The notes below the pieces were generated by a model, which was not told where the DNA came from, ran no database searches, and was given only the letters and a program-made list of their open reading frames with translations. Position numbers and translations under genes: made by a program. DNA of 64,000 nt. It comes from Eonycteris spelaea. Lineage: Eukaryota > Chordata > Mammalia > Chiroptera > Pteropodidae. The stretch covers positions 2,232,001 to 2,296,000 of the forward strand of contig PUFA01000092.1 in assembly GCA_003508835.1 (NCBI GenBank), written 5' to 3'. The number at the start of each line of letters is the position of its first letter. Positions within the stretch are counted from its first letter, which is position 1. This document shows positions 1 to 13,176 of this stretch, piece after piece.

Positions 1-1720
1 TTATTATATAGAAATAATAATTATTATTTTTTGAAAGAATAATCACCTGTCAATATAATCACCTCTCCATTATTCTAAACCTACCAGAAAATATAACCCC
101 CCTCATCTAACCCCAAACGCTAAGGAATCTGTGGCATGTTTGGTTGTGGTGATTGTTCTGTTCAGTGACATTTACTTTGACGTGAAATTGATTCTGTCTT
201 GGTTTGTGTTTTACCAGTTTATTTTTAAAAAGAAGGATAATTTATATATCTCAGACATTATTTTTCATTAATGCTTATCTATAAGACAAGTAATGTGTTA
301 TTACAGTATAGGAATTAAGGGATTCAATGATTATAGCACAAATATAGAGGGTAATTCATATTGTGTAAAGATAATTGGAGATATTTTTTAAACTCTTCTA
401 ATTACTGCCTTTCATCATTTTTTCAAGGGCCCATGTAAAGGCCCAGTTCAGAATAGCACTAAGTAAAATTTTATGACTTGAAAGGGGATCTAGTAGGACT
501 CCCTCAATTTACAGATAATGAAGCCAGACCAAGAGTTAATGCCATGTCTGCAGTCCCATGGTGAATTTTGTAGAACAGTTTATTTTCAGTCTTGTGGATT
601 TTCTGGCTTTACTATATTATCCATCTATTGATTAGATTCAAGCCCTTTCTCATGAGCAGATTTCTGCTAAGAGGGAAAATGTTGGGGGGGGGAAACAATG
701 TCAATTAAATTTATGTCTTACAAAGACCACTTATTTTTTTCTGGTTTTAGTAGTTGTTCAACTTGATCAGTTATTTAAAGGTTAACCTTCTACTAATGCT
801 ATGATATGAAGAAGTAAAATAATTGCTTGTTTATGCTTAAAAAATTAATTTTGTCAGCGTGTTGTGTTATGAGACCGAATTAATCCTGGAAGACATCGAC
901 TGCAGAACACCTAAGCATAAAAATGGCTCCTGCAATTTTCCTATAGGGAGTATTTCCCAAGCATTGGATTCTTATAGTCCTTGTGTTTTGGCCTCAAGCT
1001 AATGATTAGCTAATCTAGGAAAACCAGTTTTTTCTTGGAATAGTTTTGCACAGTTAGGAGCGTAATGGGTTCTGTACCTTCCCCTAAACATTAAATATTG
1101 CTTACTGAGAGATACAGGATATCAGGCCAGACATACCACTGATCTTTCAGTTTTATAGTTCTTTTATTTTTATGGTCAGTACCCTTGGTTGGTCATTAGC
1201 ATGAATGTTGTGCACTTGAGGGTTCAAGCCAGCTATAGGGTTACATTAGTTTAAGTGCTCTCTGACTGAGAGAGGTAAAAGAAAGAGTGAAATGAGAAAT
1301 ATATGAATATAATAGTCTACAGAACTCTATAACCTAAGATTGGACTTTTTTTTTTTATCAGAACCACTTTGTGGGTAATAAAAATAAAATTCAATTAAAG
1401 TTTTTAGATGAAAATTTTTTTAAAAAAAATAGAAAATTGATTAAAAAGTGACCATGGAAATAAAGGAAAATATCTGTCAGAAGAAAATTTGCAGTTAAAA
1501 TTGAAAGACATATGTTTGGTTAAGAGACAAAAAAATGAAGGATTTTAAAGTATTCTGAGATCAAAGTAAGATGAGACAATAAAAGTTTATTAACAAAACA
1601 TAGAAACTAGGATGCTCAAAATCTTTCATAGCATGATTTCTTAAAAGAAGTGCTTTAAAGGCCTGCTTATGATCTTGCACATAATTGTTAACAATTTTTA
1701 CAGTTTTCACTTAAATAAAA
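1..1720. other. AT-rich stretch, no feature assigned
   Basis: No gene, RNA or repeat family could be assigned with confidence. It holds short homopolymers, including a G run at about 684-692 and A/T runs near 1340-1440. Open frames are very short in all frames. Confidence 0.5.
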
Positions 1721-2037
1721 CAGTTTTGAACTGCATGAGTCCACTTATATGTGATTTTTCTTTGCCCTCTGTATTCCTGGGTTTTACATTGCAAGTTCAA
1801 CCAACCATGGATGGAAAACAGTATTTTGAGGGTTGACTGTGCATTGTTGCACACTGTTTTATAGAAAGGACTTGAGCATTTGCATATTTTGTTATATGTG
1901 AAGGTCCTGAAACCAATCTCCTGTGAATAACATGGAAGAACTGAGTTTATGGGGAGTCAAAAGTTATATGCAGAATTGTGACTTTGGAAGTGGGGGTGTT
2001 GGCTCCCTAACCGCTGCATTGTTCAAGTGTCAATAGT
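1721..2037. mobile_element. Tigger2-like DNA transposon remnant (pogo/Tc1 group)
   Basis: The left end reads cagttttgaactgcatgag followed by a tcc-acttatatgtg stretch, like the Tigger2 terminus. The right end (about 1936-2037) carries ggggagtcaaaagttatatg and ends gttcaagtgtcaatagta, the matching far terminus. Between them (1767-1845) is a segment resembling the related MER2 end (ctctgtattcctgggtttta and gagggttgactgtgc). The element is internally deleted and non-coding. The assignment is from memory of the family termini; the two ends in the expected order support it. Confidence 0.7.
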
Positions 2038-2169
2038 ACTTATCAAATAAACAAATTAATGGCTAAACCCTTCTACCTTAAGATGCACTTAAAACTCCCC
2101 AGTTTTGGAAACTCTTAAAAGGAATAAATGCTCAATTTATTATATTTCTATAGTGTATATTCAAATATG

Positions 2170-2370
2170 CTAATTATGTGTGTAATCTTTATAACAATTA
2201 TATGAGGTAAAATTTATTACTCCATTTAAAAAATACACAAACTTAGTCTCAGAGATTGGTAAGTGCCTTGCCCAAAGTCACATAGATTAGAACCGACAAA
2301 GCCAGGATTTGAGCCTTGTCTGTGTGACTCCAAAGCCTGACCTCTAAATCTTCCCACTACATACATCTCT
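2170..2370 (-). repeat. MIR SINE, antisense
   Basis: The plus strand shows the reverse complement of the MIR core: a tttattactccatttaaaa / cttagtctcagagattggtaa / cttgcccaaagtcacatag series, then a ggatttgagcc segment. MIR is an ancient tRNA-derived SINE shared by mammals. The copy is heavily diverged. Confidence 0.75.
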
Positions 2371-2394
2371 ATATTAAAGAATGAGTTTAAATTC

Positions 2395-3840
2395 ATCTGC
2401 TAGTTAAAAAGACATTTAGCGGGCATGTCTCATGTGCCAGATAATATGTATGATGCTGAGAACACAGAGGCAGACACTTTATTGTTTTGAGAGGTAGGAG
2501 AGTCTGGCTCAAACAGATTATTCCATTTTGAAGTAAACGAGTTATGACTTTAAAAAAGAAAGGAAGGAAGGAAGGAAAGCCCAAAGTGCACAGAGTAGGG
2601 CCACCTATCTCTGACTAGGAAGTCTTTTTTTGAGTATGATTTTTGAGCTGAATCTTGTATAGTAAGTAAGAATGAGCTCAGTGAAGTCAAGGTCAGGATA
2701 TAGGAGAAGGGGAGAGCATCTGTAAGGCTTGGGGCAATCAGGAAACAGAAAAGCTCAGATATGGACTAGAAGAGGTGATAAACCAAAAGGAGCCTTTATT
2801 TACTGTACTAGGAATTCCCTCCCCCTCGCCCCCCACCCCATCCCTTTCCTTAAACAATGATAAACCTCTGGAGGATTTTAGGCTAGGAGCATGATAAACT
2901 TTTTTCTTTTTAAAAGAATGCTCCATCTTTCTATAGTGCTACACATAGACTTCAATGTAGAAATAAGGCATTGCTGCGATATTCTAGGCAGGACAGCATG
3001 ACAATGACACAGACCTATGATCTCTGAAGAGGGTTGTAAACCTCTGGGAGGGGGTGTGCAAGATTAGCTAACTGGGCCAGGAAAAGGAATGTTAGAGCTT
3101 CGATTTTATTTAAACCACTTTATACTTCTAGTTTGTGTGTTATTAAAATATGAAATATATACACATATACTGTTTTACAATCAAAAAGTTTGGAGAACAC
3201 TGTTTTAAGGAATGGAGGAAGATGGACAGATATAAGCAGCATGCTCAATTTTCATGAGATTTGATAGGAATTGGATAAATGGATGCAAAGTGACAGACAG
3301 GTGTACAGGTGAGATAGGAGCTAGAGCCGTACGTTTTGGAGTCAACATGGTATGGAAGCTAATTGAAGCCATGTAAGTGGATGAAATCAGCAAGGAAGTC
3401 TAGGTAAAATGAACAGAAATGAAGACCTAGTCCAGAACACCAGAAACACCAACACTGAGAGTGAACACTAGATGAGCAGAGAAGGAGAAAGAAATAGAGG
3501 GGCCAGAGAGAGAGAAAGAAAGAAAAGTTTTCTTTGGTTTCACAGAAACTAAAGGAGGTGTTGGTGTCGGTATGGTATTGATGGAAAATTCTGCTGAGAG
3601 TCTAAGTACAATAAAAGCTAAAAAGTATATTTTGTATTTAGAATATATAGTGATTGGCAGCCGATTTTTGGAAGCAGCTTTGGTGATGTGGTGGGTAGGA
3701 ATGGAAGCCAGATTTCCAAGGATGGAAGAGTGAATGACAAGCGAGAGGTGAGGGTGGGTAATGATGCCAATAACTGGCTAAATATATGAGGAGGGAAAGA
3801 ATAGCCAGAGGGATAATACAGGGTTTAGGATGATCTTTCG
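2395..3840 (+). repeat. Old unassigned long mammalian repeat, copy A
   Basis: Starts with a diverged catgtctcatgtgccagata motif, continues with gagctgaatcttgtatagta (about 2645) and later holds blocks such as gaagccatgtaagtggatga (3366) and a gaagccagatttccaaggatg block near 3704. The same ordered blocks recur at 25080-26440 (copy B), with part at 60420-61140 (copy C), all in the same orientation. I recognise it as a dispersed long repeat, perhaps of L1M or HAL1 type, but cannot name the family. It contains a (GGAA)n tract near 2558-2578 and a C-rich run at 2819-2845. Confidence 0.5.
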
Positions 3841-4440
3841 TTTTTGACTCAAATATGAAAGAAACTCACATGTTTGTATGATGCTGATGAAAAGTGACCA
3901 GCTATGGCAAAGTAGAAGATAAAGGGATCTGCGATCTCTTCCCCGGTTTTATAAATATCTTGTTTTCCGTGGCCTAAACAACAGAACAGACAGACAAAGT
4001 TTACCCAAACACAATCTTAACCATCTGGAAACTGAACATTTAAGAATAGAATGAACCAAATCTTTCAAGTCTCATTCACACTGATAAGAAAGAGTATAAA
4101 GAAACCAGAAATATACAGAGGTAAAGAGGTCAAAACAAGGCTGCATTTAAAAAAAAAACAAACTATCTAGCAGTAGAATCCTAAAGAGACTCCCAATTCT
4201 CCCCAAGAATGGCATTGACTTCCCATGCAATGAACTGAATATGCAATGAAGACACTGAATATTATCCTCATCCCTTAAATGGGACTTGGGAGGGTAGGGA
4301 ACAGCGGGCACTGCTGATTCAGACTGGGGAGAGGATTCGGGCATGGGAAAAGCTGATAAAAGGAGAATAACTGCTGTTGATCACAAAGTTTGGAATTTAG
4401 TCTATTTTGCATATTTCCTAATTCCTATGATGACTTGACA
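3840..4440. other. No feature assigned
   Basis: Diverged AT-rich sequence between repeat copy A and the L2/LTR block. There is no credible open frame, and I assign no repeat. Confidence 0.4.
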
Positions 4441-5285
4441 TATGTCTACCTTTTGTTGTCCCTTTTCACTCTGGGAGCTTCATTTAATAGAATTTCTAGA
4501 ATTTTCCTACACGTTCTGTCTCCAGAGATCAGTTTTTGTTGTTCGTCGTAGGGAAGAATTCAAGGCCCCACCGGATAGGCGCAGGCAAGCAGCAGATTTA
4601 TTAGAAAGGAAGGGCAGCACGCTCTCGAGGTAACGGGTAACGGGTAACGAGGGCGGTCAGGCACTGAGACAGTAGCTTCCCCAAAGAGAGGTTGGGATTT
4701 GGTCATTTATTATGCATAAAATGAAAGGGCGGAATAGTCAATGCCTAGGGGGGCATCTGGAGATTTCTAGGGAGGTTCTTGTTCGTCAGTCCATCATGTA
4801 TGGAGGGGTATTTTTGTCCTCATTTGACAGGGGTGGAGATTTTCTTAGGCTGCCAGGCTAATAGTATTATAATCAGCAAAGGTCACCTGAAGCTGTAAGA
4901 TGGCATCCAGGACCCCACTAGCCACCTGGTTCAGGCTGGTTTGGCGCTGGCTGATGGAATCTCCTGTTTCCTTTCTCCCCTCCCCCGCAGCACAGTTCTC
5001 CCTTCTACTGTAACAGCACCTTAATATTTCTATCAAATGTCGTCTCATAGATTCACTGCTAACTTCTCAATATTTGCCATTCCTTCATTTGTGTTTCTTT
5101 TATGCAGCATTTATAATACTTTATTCCAACTAGTCAATTCATAGTTTTTTCTCTTCCACTAGCCTGTGAACATTACATAAGAAGTTATCAGAGTCGTTCG
5201 TGCTACCCTAGTACCCAGCATATATTTTGGCAACAGCTCTAAGCTTAATACATATGTTGAAATGAAAGAATGAATAAATGAATAA
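4440..5285 (+). repeat. L2 LINE 3' end split by an LTR
   Basis: The right part (5040-5285) ends in the typical L2 tail: a ctagcctgtgaacattac stretch, a cagcatatattttggcaaca stretch, then gaaatgaaagaatgaataaa. The left part (4440-4530), with a ttttcctacacgttctgtctc segment, looks like the L2 segment just upstream. The antisense LTR at 4537-5015 lies between them, so it probably inserted into the L2. The left half is the less certain part. Confidence 0.5.
4537..5015 (-). mobile_element. Solo retroviral LTR (gammaretrovirus-like class), antisense
   Basis: On the minus strand the block runs from TGTTACAGTAGAAGGGAG to a CGAACAACA end, giving TG...CA boundaries and about 479 bp, normal for an LTR. 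A polyadenylation signal (AATAAA; tttatt on plus at about 4598) sits about 60 bp from the U5 end, as expected. It is less diverged and richer in CpG than its surroundings, so it is probably fairly young. I see no retroviral coding sequence next to it, so it is a solo LTR. I could not see a matching target duplication, so the exact ends may be off by a few bases. A triple GGTAAC-type repeat lies in the R/U5 part at about 4629-4650. Confidence 0.65.
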
Positions 5286-5389
5286 CATCACAGGGGCACT
5301 TTTTCTGCTTCTCCAAAACAAGCACTTTCCTTTGGGAATAATTTTCATACATGTAATATAAATTAACTCCCAAATATAGTTAGTAACGG

Positions 5390-5590
5390 CTGGGAAGTGT
5401 TTAATCGCTTTGAGGATATCACACTTTGAATTTTCACAATAAGCTTACAAATCTATTTTGTAGATGAGAAATCTAAGGCTAGTGAAATTAAAGAGATTGC
5501 CCAGGTCTCCCATTCAATAAGTGACAGAGTTAACAGGAAACACAAAAGATGTCATTTTGGCAATCTTAACTTCCTGGACTCTGATTTAAG
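5390..5590 (-). repeat. MIR SINE, antisense
   Basis: The plus strand shows ttttgtagatgagaaatcta, a gagattgcccaggtctcccat segment and caataagtgacagagttaac in that order, which is the reverse complement of the MIR core and its tRNA-related part. Confidence 0.7.
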
Positions 5591-6264
5591 ATTTTTACAT
5601 GGTTAAATTGGTTTAATATCCTATCACTATGTCTATCTCAATATTTGTCCAATTCATAATCTAAAGATCAGTGGTAGAATAAACTTCTATAGTGCATTGA
5701 ATTTTAGCTGGATGACACAGCTAAAGTACACCTCGGATGAAACTAATGTGATGTTATATGTCTATTAAACCTCAGTTTAAAAAAAATGTGTCTCAGAGTC
5801 TGCATGGGCTGTGAAGGGAGAGATGTGCTTTCTTTGAATAAATTAGTGCTGATTTTATGATTCATGCCTATTGTCCAGAAGCAAGGAGCTCCTACGGCTC
5901 ATAAAGCTATATTTTCATTCACAATTTCAGTTATAATGATTTGTTCATTTGTCCTGACTTTATGCAAGAGATGATATACTTGCCTTCAGAGGTATGTGAC
6001 ATGTACCTGGATCTGCATTTCCTGTCAGAGACCAGATCTGGATTCTTTTTATATTGGCATATACTGCTAATTGCTCTTCAACTATAGAATCTTATGCACT
6101 GATGGTTATTTTCCAAGAAAGAAGCTCTATAAAGCTTTCTTGAAAGTGAAGAGAACTGATTCAGCATTTATTAGCTTGAACCGTATGAAATTGCCAATAT
6201 TTGACCTTTTATTTTAACCTACAAAAAAGGGTCTTTTATAAAACTACATTCTAGATACTTTTTT

Positions 6265-6430
6265 ATTCAAGCCTGATAATAACCTTGTGAGGCGAGGCAG
6301 GTGGAAAGAAGGGTGTACCCATTTTTACGTAGTAGAATAGTAGGACTAGGAGTTCAATGGTTTACACTGTCTCACAGCTGGAAAGTAATAGAGCTGGGAC
6401 TTGGATCCAGGACTGCTAACACTTAGCTTG
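6265..6430 (-). repeat. MIR SINE, antisense
   Basis: Contains ataaccttgtgaggcgaggc, then a ctcacagctggaaagtaatag / agctgggacttggatccagg series, the antisense MIR order. Diverged. Confidence 0.65.
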
Positions 6431-7770
6431 CTGTTTCACACTTTGCCTTCTACGGTAATGAACTATTACTTATTCTCTGCTCAAAAATATGATTATCTTT
6501 AGCTGTTATAGATTTTTAATGACATTTAATATTTCAAGGTCACTGTGGTAAATTAGTATTACCTCTGAAAGTGGATGGGATATAGAGAAAAAAGCAATAT
6601 GGTGTTCAAATAGCAAGGCTTATCAATTATTGAACATTTTTTGTAAGTTTTTGAATTTACATGCATCTATAATCATGATGCCTCATTAGCCCGGTTTGTC
6701 AATAAGACAGAGCATGCACATACTTTCAAGAAATTAAAAATCATATAAAATAAAAGCAGACATAAAATTAATTAGAGGGACCTCAACACAATATACTTTG
6801 TCTGTTAGTTCTTAATTAAATTGAGTGAGGAAACTACAGACTGAATTCCAAGAATAAGAATTTTTTGTGTGTGCAAAAATCATTTAGTGACTTTAAGCAC
6901 TTATTGATTTTCCAGTTTCTCTGAAGATATCACATACAAATAACGATGCCTTTTTTATTCCTTTTCCATGCTTATACATATTTTTAAATTTTAAACTATC
7001 CTAACAAACTATAGTTTCCCATCCCACATGGAATAAATAACCTTGTTTTTTATTCACACAATTTTCTACAGGTCTTATTGTTTCAACTCTAAATTTGTTG
7101 ACCATTAAATTTAAGTCTCCTGTTAGAGTGTTTATCCACATCCAGGTTTCTCTCAATGTCATCCCCTTTAAGAATTCTTCCCCAGACATTTCCGAATCTT
7201 GCAGTCTGGTCTAGTTCTTTTTATCACTCCATGTGTGTGATATTCCTGCCATCCTTGACTCTCTAGAAAGTGAGATTTATAACATAAGGAAGTTTTTAAT
7301 ACAACCTTAATATAGTGGTCACCATCACAATGCCATCTCTACTTGCAGCTTTGATTCTAATGAGCAAGGTACATTTTATGCCTGTTGACCACAGAGCATC
7401 CCAACCATGACAAAAGGAGTCAGAGAAAAACAGCTAGATCATTTCACCAAGACAAAACAGTTGTGTGATTGTCACTGAAAGATTTCCTAGAGAAATTACT
7501 ACTATAGGAGGTTCCTGTGAGAGCTGCAGCATGACTATGAATTGCTATTTAATTTTGAATATTTTTGAATATCTGTGCCAGAAAAAATACTGTGGGAGAA
7601 ATACTTGTTATTAGAGGAATAGTAATAATAATAATTACTAAAATTAATAGTGCTCTCTTTGGCATAGTGTAGCTCCAAAATGTAGCAGCCTAGTTCAGAA
7701 ACTAGTCCAAGATGATGTAGATTTCTCATATTACTTACTAAATATTACATTTTTCAGTAGCTAATTTACT
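6430..7770. other. No feature assigned
   Basis: AT-rich, with no gene and no repeat I can name. Short (taa)n-type sequence lies around 7620-7640. Confidence 0.4.
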
Positions 7771-8310
7771 CAGCTCATTTGTGGCCACTCTGCTCCAATT
7801 ACTATTCCTGTCTAGGATTAACCTCTGAACCAAACCTGGTTCTTCTCCCTAAAGTCATATTCACAGTCCAATTTACTCCTATTTCTCGTGAATGCCCTTT
7901 TATTCTTCCTCCTTCAGTGGACTCTTTCTCAGTTTGTCTAGGTGGTCAGCACTTCTGGAACTACCAAAAATCAGAGAAAAAAAAAAAGTTTATATTTGAT
8001 GTAGCACCTTGTTCAAAATTACTTAACAATTAAAACTCTGTGACCATCTTTTTAAAAACAGAAACCTGACCATACCACTACCCATTTACTATCCATATAG
8101 TCCTCTTCTTTGCTTTCATTTTTTCATAGCACTTGTCATTTCTTAATATACAGCCTAATTTACCTATTTTGCTAATTGTATATTATTCCCCAAGATTCTC
8201 TGGAAGGAGGCCAAACACTTTTTTTTTTTCATTTGCTGCCATAGCTATATGTCTGACACATAGAAGGTACACAACAGATATTTGTTCAATCAATATATGA
8301 ACTAACATGG
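7770..8310 (+). repeat. L2 LINE 3' end
   Basis: Long diverged match in L2 order: an acctgaccataccactaccc block at about 8066, a catagcacttgtcatttct block at about 8127, a ctctggaaggaggccaaac block at about 8197, and a terminal tctgacacatagaaggtaca ... atatttgttcaatcaa tail. The tail is the classic shared L2/MIR 3' end. It carries an A run (7977-7987) and a T run (8219-8230). Confidence 0.65.
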
Positions 8311-8629
8311 AAGTCTATTTCCTTGCCTGTGAATTAGGCAGCTCTTATTAGCCAAATCTTTTTCATTCTTTCAAGGAGCATGTGATTGCAAATTTTCTGA
8401 ATGCAGGAGTCTATATCCCATTATTTTTAGTAGGAAAATCATAAATGGATTCCAAGCATATCAGAAAACTCCAACCAGATATCACTACTACATTCTTAAG
8501 TACATAAATAACAATCCTCAAATAATTTCTGGATAACAAAGGATTCAAAATACAAAATACTTAATTATTTAAAAAGTTATCAAGTCATTGTTAAGTATGT
8601 TTCTGAGCAGTATCCAATGTTACTGTGAG

Positions 8630-11015
8630 TTTTCTTTGTACACTGCAAGGAGCAGGTACTACAACACAACTAAACAAAGAAACGTGTTAAATAGAGAAAA
8701 GATACTTAGTAAATTGAAGCCTCTTGATAGTGCCCACAGGAACCTGACAAAAGCAAACATGAATCCATGTCAGCATAAATCTCTAAATAAAAGGTAGAGA
8801 AGACAATATTAGTAATATAAAATAGGTTTAAAGAACTTTAATACAAGTTTTCTGTTTTTAATACATATTATTCTAATTGGGAAATAATGAAAGAGATCTT
8901 CTAAAAACATGGAATGATGTGATGAATTCAATAATCACCACTAACATTCTATATTGTAGTGGAACTTCTAGACAAAGCATTAAGAAAATAATGTAGAAAT
9001 TTTATGGTTGGGGAAGGAGAATGTATGGCTATACATGACATTAATTTATAGAGAAAAATTTAAAAATTACAAATTATCAGAAATAATAGAAATATTTATC
9101 GAAGTACTGAATATTAGATTAATAGGGTGAACCATATTAAATTTGCTATTATTTGATCACTTTTGACATATAAACATTTAATTTCTTATGGTTGGTTTAA
9201 CCAAATTCAGCATCTGTTATATTCCTAAGTAGAACAAGCAAACAACAAGAAAACATGTCTTCTCTTTGATATCGTTGATAGTAGTCACAAAGAATATCAA
9301 ATATCTATAAATTTAACTGACAAGTGTAGGATAAGACTTCCACAAAGTGTAAAATTCTTAACACATAGTAAATAGTAAAATAAATAGGAATTTATGTCAT
9401 CTTAAAGTAAGAAGAATTAATACTATAAAATTATCAATTCTCTCCAATTGACCTATGGGTTGAAATGGTATTTAATGCAATACCAGTTAAAGGGTTATGA
9501 AAAAAATTAATGCAAATCCAGTTACAGAGTTGTACAGGAATTTTCTAAGATGATTCTATAATTTCTGTGGAGGAGTAAATGCCTAAGAATAGCCAGGACA
9601 TTTCTGAAGAAAACTACAAAGAAAAGAAAACCTACCAAGTACCAGGGATTATGAAATTATAGTGATTAAAATAGTGTGGTACTAAGCTACAGATTTTTTT
9701 ACTCCGTGGAATAGACTTAACTCTATGGAATATGCTTATGCATTTCTGAAACTTTGGTATATGACAAAAGTAGGAGAAAAAAGACTGATAAACACATAGA
9801 GTAGAAAAACGTTATGTTTAAAAAGATGAAATTGGACTCCTATATCAAACTGCATAGAAAGATCAATTGTAGGTAAATTAAACATTTGTGTCAAAATCAA
9901 AGCTTAAAATTAGGTAAATATGTCTTAGATATTGTCATAAGAAAACATTTTTAAGACAACAAAAAACATCTTAAAAATATGATAAGTGTTACAATATTAA
10001 AAGTAAGAACATTTGTTTAATTTGACACAATTTGTGTAAGTTAACAGATAATATATATAAACTAGAAAAATATAGTTGCATACAATAAACAATATATTGT
10101 ATTGTGTCCGAAGAATTGCAAACAAATAAACACAAACAACCTGATAGAAAATAGGCAAAATACATTTTAGAAGATTTCATAGGAAAGGAAATGCATATAG
10201 CCAATAAATGTAAGAGCTGCTCAACATTTTTAGTTATCAAGGAAATGCAAAGCAAGACTAAATTGGGATCAGTTTTAGTGCTCATTTGGTTAGCAAAAGT
10301 TTAAAAATCTGACAATGTCAAGAGGATATGTATACATCAGTTTTCTTATATTTTGGTGCTGGGGGTTTAAATTTTGCAACAAACTTTCAAGTGGTATGGT
10401 ATTTTCCCCTAAAATTGAATACTCATACATTATGACACAAAAGAATCTATAAGCATAGATTAAAGAGAAAACCTGGCAAATATATAATATGAAACCTGTG
10501 GAAGAATATTCATAATCGCACAATTTATATAGCAAGAACCTGGAAATGATTCAGATGCCCAGCAAAAGGAGAAAAGATGGGTGAACTATTCATAGTATGG
10601 TATGGTATCTTGACACAGTGGGTAATTATAAAGCATACAAAATAAATGAATTATGGTAGCATGTAACTATGTCACTGCATGATATCACGTTGTATGAAAA
10701 GCATCATCTCCCATTAAATAACAGATGACATGATATTCTTTTATAAAACAAATTTTAAAACAACTAAAGCAATAAAAAATTTGCAGAAAATACATATAAT
10801 TATAATAAAATTTAGAAAGATAAAGAAGTAAATAGTGGGCATAGGACTCAGGATGCTCCTAATTCAGGAAGGGGGAGGCAGAAGGCTAAAATGAGAGGAC
10901 CATATAGTTAAATATAAGTTATTGTTAGTATGCTTTCACTTTTATTTTAAGTGGTAGGTTTTCTAGTGCTTATTATATTCATCAAAATAAGAAAATTAAA
11001 AAAAGAAAAAAAATG
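8630..11015 (+). mobile_element. Old L1 LINE, 3' half (ORF2 C-terminus and 3' UTR)
   Basis: Ordered L1 ORF2 landmarks are visible: a tttaatgcaataccagttaa block (9470), a gcctaagaatagccaggaca block (9582), an attatagtgattaaaatagt-gtggtac block (9657), a gctgctcaacatttttagtt block with caaggaaatgcaaagcaag (10216-10250), and an acctggaaatgattcagatg block (10538). The 3' UTR follows and ends in an A-rich tail at about 10985-11012. All frames are broken, so it is long dead. It is 5'-truncated, and the left limit is uncertain because divergence is high before 9240. Two antisense open frames at 9989-10535 are chance frames inside it. Confidence 0.75.
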
Positions 11016-12640
11016 GGGTCATCCATGAACCAATAATATACCGCTATCACGACAATAATACAATTATGTGCGCCCGAGTCAACATTTTTTTTTTTAAATG
11101 CCTACCTGGTATTCCTAGGTGGAACATATTTTAAAAATTAATATAAGTAATTTTTATAGAGAAAAACAAAATTTGCAAAAGCCATCCCTCTCCTATCATC
11201 CAATTGAATATTTAGGGTAGTATTAGTCCAAGAAATCCATCCAAATGTTCCTTGATTTCATACATGTAAAAATCACTTAGGGTTAAGTGAAAAGTCTCTT
11301 ATGAATGGCAACTTTAATTGATTTTTGCAGCACCTAATCTATGCACTGATTAATCCCTAAGAAATAGAATTATAGGTGTGATTAATGGCCTTTACTGAGT
11401 AGAATTTCTTGTCTTTACTAATATTTTTTTGCCTTATTTAGACACCAAATACTGCCAGTGTAGAATGAACGATGAACATAAAATAAAAATTACTTTTTAA
11501 ATAATCATTGTGAAACAAAGTAGATTGAATCACCTTTATTTTATATCCTAAAGTCTTGAACTCATTTAAAACATTTTTATTTAGAATTCTGTCTTTGCTT
11601 CAGATACGAAGATGCTTAATTGAATTGACCTAATGTGAATTGTCCTAATGAAAGGTCCTTTTGAGAAATTGATAAGGTTGTTTGACCTCAAGACCTTGAA
11701 CACTTCTTTGTTCAAAATTCTAAGATGATTCTGTGGAAAGGACATATTTCCAGGAATGAATATACAGCTTCATGTGTTTTAATTTCTCAAGTCACTTGGG
11801 GACAGCTAAGTGGCACAAGAATAAAAAGAAAAAAATATATATATGTATATATTTTTATCTGTTACCGTTTGTTCTTTGTACTGGGGCTAAATGGGTGGTT
11901 AAAATTAATTCGCTCTCCTTGAGCAGCAACATCTCAATTTCTTTTTAATAATCAAATTAAGTCACTGGTGCTTCTTTATCTGCCTTTGGTTCAGTTTCAT
12001 GAAGATTCCTAAATGATCAGGGGACAGTCTTGACTTCTAATTTAATATAGTCACAATGATTTTCCTGATGGAAGACTTCTCACTCAAGAATTAGGTCAGC
12101 AGATTCAGGTGTTTCATGGTGAAAGAGAACCCTCAAGGGGCTTTCATCTTGTGCCTATCAATATGAGGGTGCTGAGAGGGTAAACAGAGAGAGAATCTAT
12201 AGGAATCCAAGAGCTGTAGCTGAGGCTGTGGAAGAATGTCTCTTAGGTGTTGTGACCTTAGATAGCAGAATATAGCTGCATCTAACCTGTGTCCTGCAGG
12301 GAGGGAGCTTCCTGCCTTCCCATCTCTTGCCAGTGTTTCTCATTGGCTGAATCCAACCAGTAAGACATAATGTTCACCTCCTGGAGCACAGAGTAGAAAA
12401 GAGTGGAGTAAATTTAGATGGCAAATGGAGACTATTAGGTAGAGCCCACCCTCCTTGTTGGATAGGTTACCTTTCTGCTCATCATTTAGGCAAGAATGTT
12501 CAAGTGTTTGAATTCTAGGCCAAAGATCCAAAAAGAACAAGATGTTCCCATGACACCAGTGTAAAATTAACTTCAAAATCCTGTTCCATAATCCTCATAA
12601 GGTGATTAAATGAGAATTCCCATTACCTTCAGAGGAAACC
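11016..12640. other. No feature assigned
   Basis: AT-rich sequence with a T run at 11084-11095 and an (at)n run near 11834-11850. I recognise no gene and no named repeat. Confidence 0.4.
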
Positions 12641-12642
12641 TG

Positions 12643-13176
12643 TGTTATTTACTTTATGTGTCAGCTTGACTGGATCATGGGATATCCAGATATCTGGGGA
12701 ACATTATTTCTTCATGTGCCTGTGAGGTTGTTTCTAGAAAAGATTAGCTTTTGAATTGGGAGATTTAATGAAGCACACCGCCATCTCCAATGTGAGTGGG
12801 ATTCATCCAATCGCTTTACAGCCTGGATAGAAACAAAGGTGTGAGAAAGGAGTATTTAGTCTCTCTCTGCCCTACTCCTGAGCTGAAACACTGATCTCCT
12901 CCTGCCCTCAGTACTCCTGGCTCTCAAATCTTCGTAGTGAAACCTACATCGTCAGCTCTCAGAACATGGAACTATACAACTGGCCTTCCTGGGTCTCTAG
13001 CTTGCAGATAGAAAATCATGAGATTTTTCAGCCTCCATAATCATATGAGCTAATACCTTATAATAAATATGTTTATATACATCTGCACACATATATGTGC
13101 ATGTGTGCATGTGTACGCATGCACACACACACATGCACACTATGGCTTCTGTGTTTCTGAAGAACCCTGACTAATA
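12643..13176 (+). mobile_element. ERVL/MaLR-type LTR
   Basis: Follows the order of a well-known mammalian LTR: a ttatgtgtcagcttgactgg head, gcctgtgaggttgtttctag, a gattcatccaatcgcttta block, a cagcctccataatcatatga block, an ataataaatatg polyadenylation region, and a final tctgaagaaccctgactaat. TG is present at the start. The subfamily is uncertain (MLT2-like?). A dinucleotide expansion, (CA/TG)n at about 13085-13140, lies just after the polyadenylation signal. A second copy in the same orientation lies at 32873-33360. Confidence 0.7.
13085..13140. repeat. (CA/TG)n microsatellite inside an LTR
   Basis: Mixed cacatatatgtgcatgtgtg and gcacacacacacatgcacac runs. This simple sequence expanded within the LTR, after its AATAAA. 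Confidence 0.8.

Noticed and set aside
9989..10535. Two adjacent minus-strand open frames (98 and 81 codons)
   Set aside because: They are antisense frames inside a degraded L1 ORF2.
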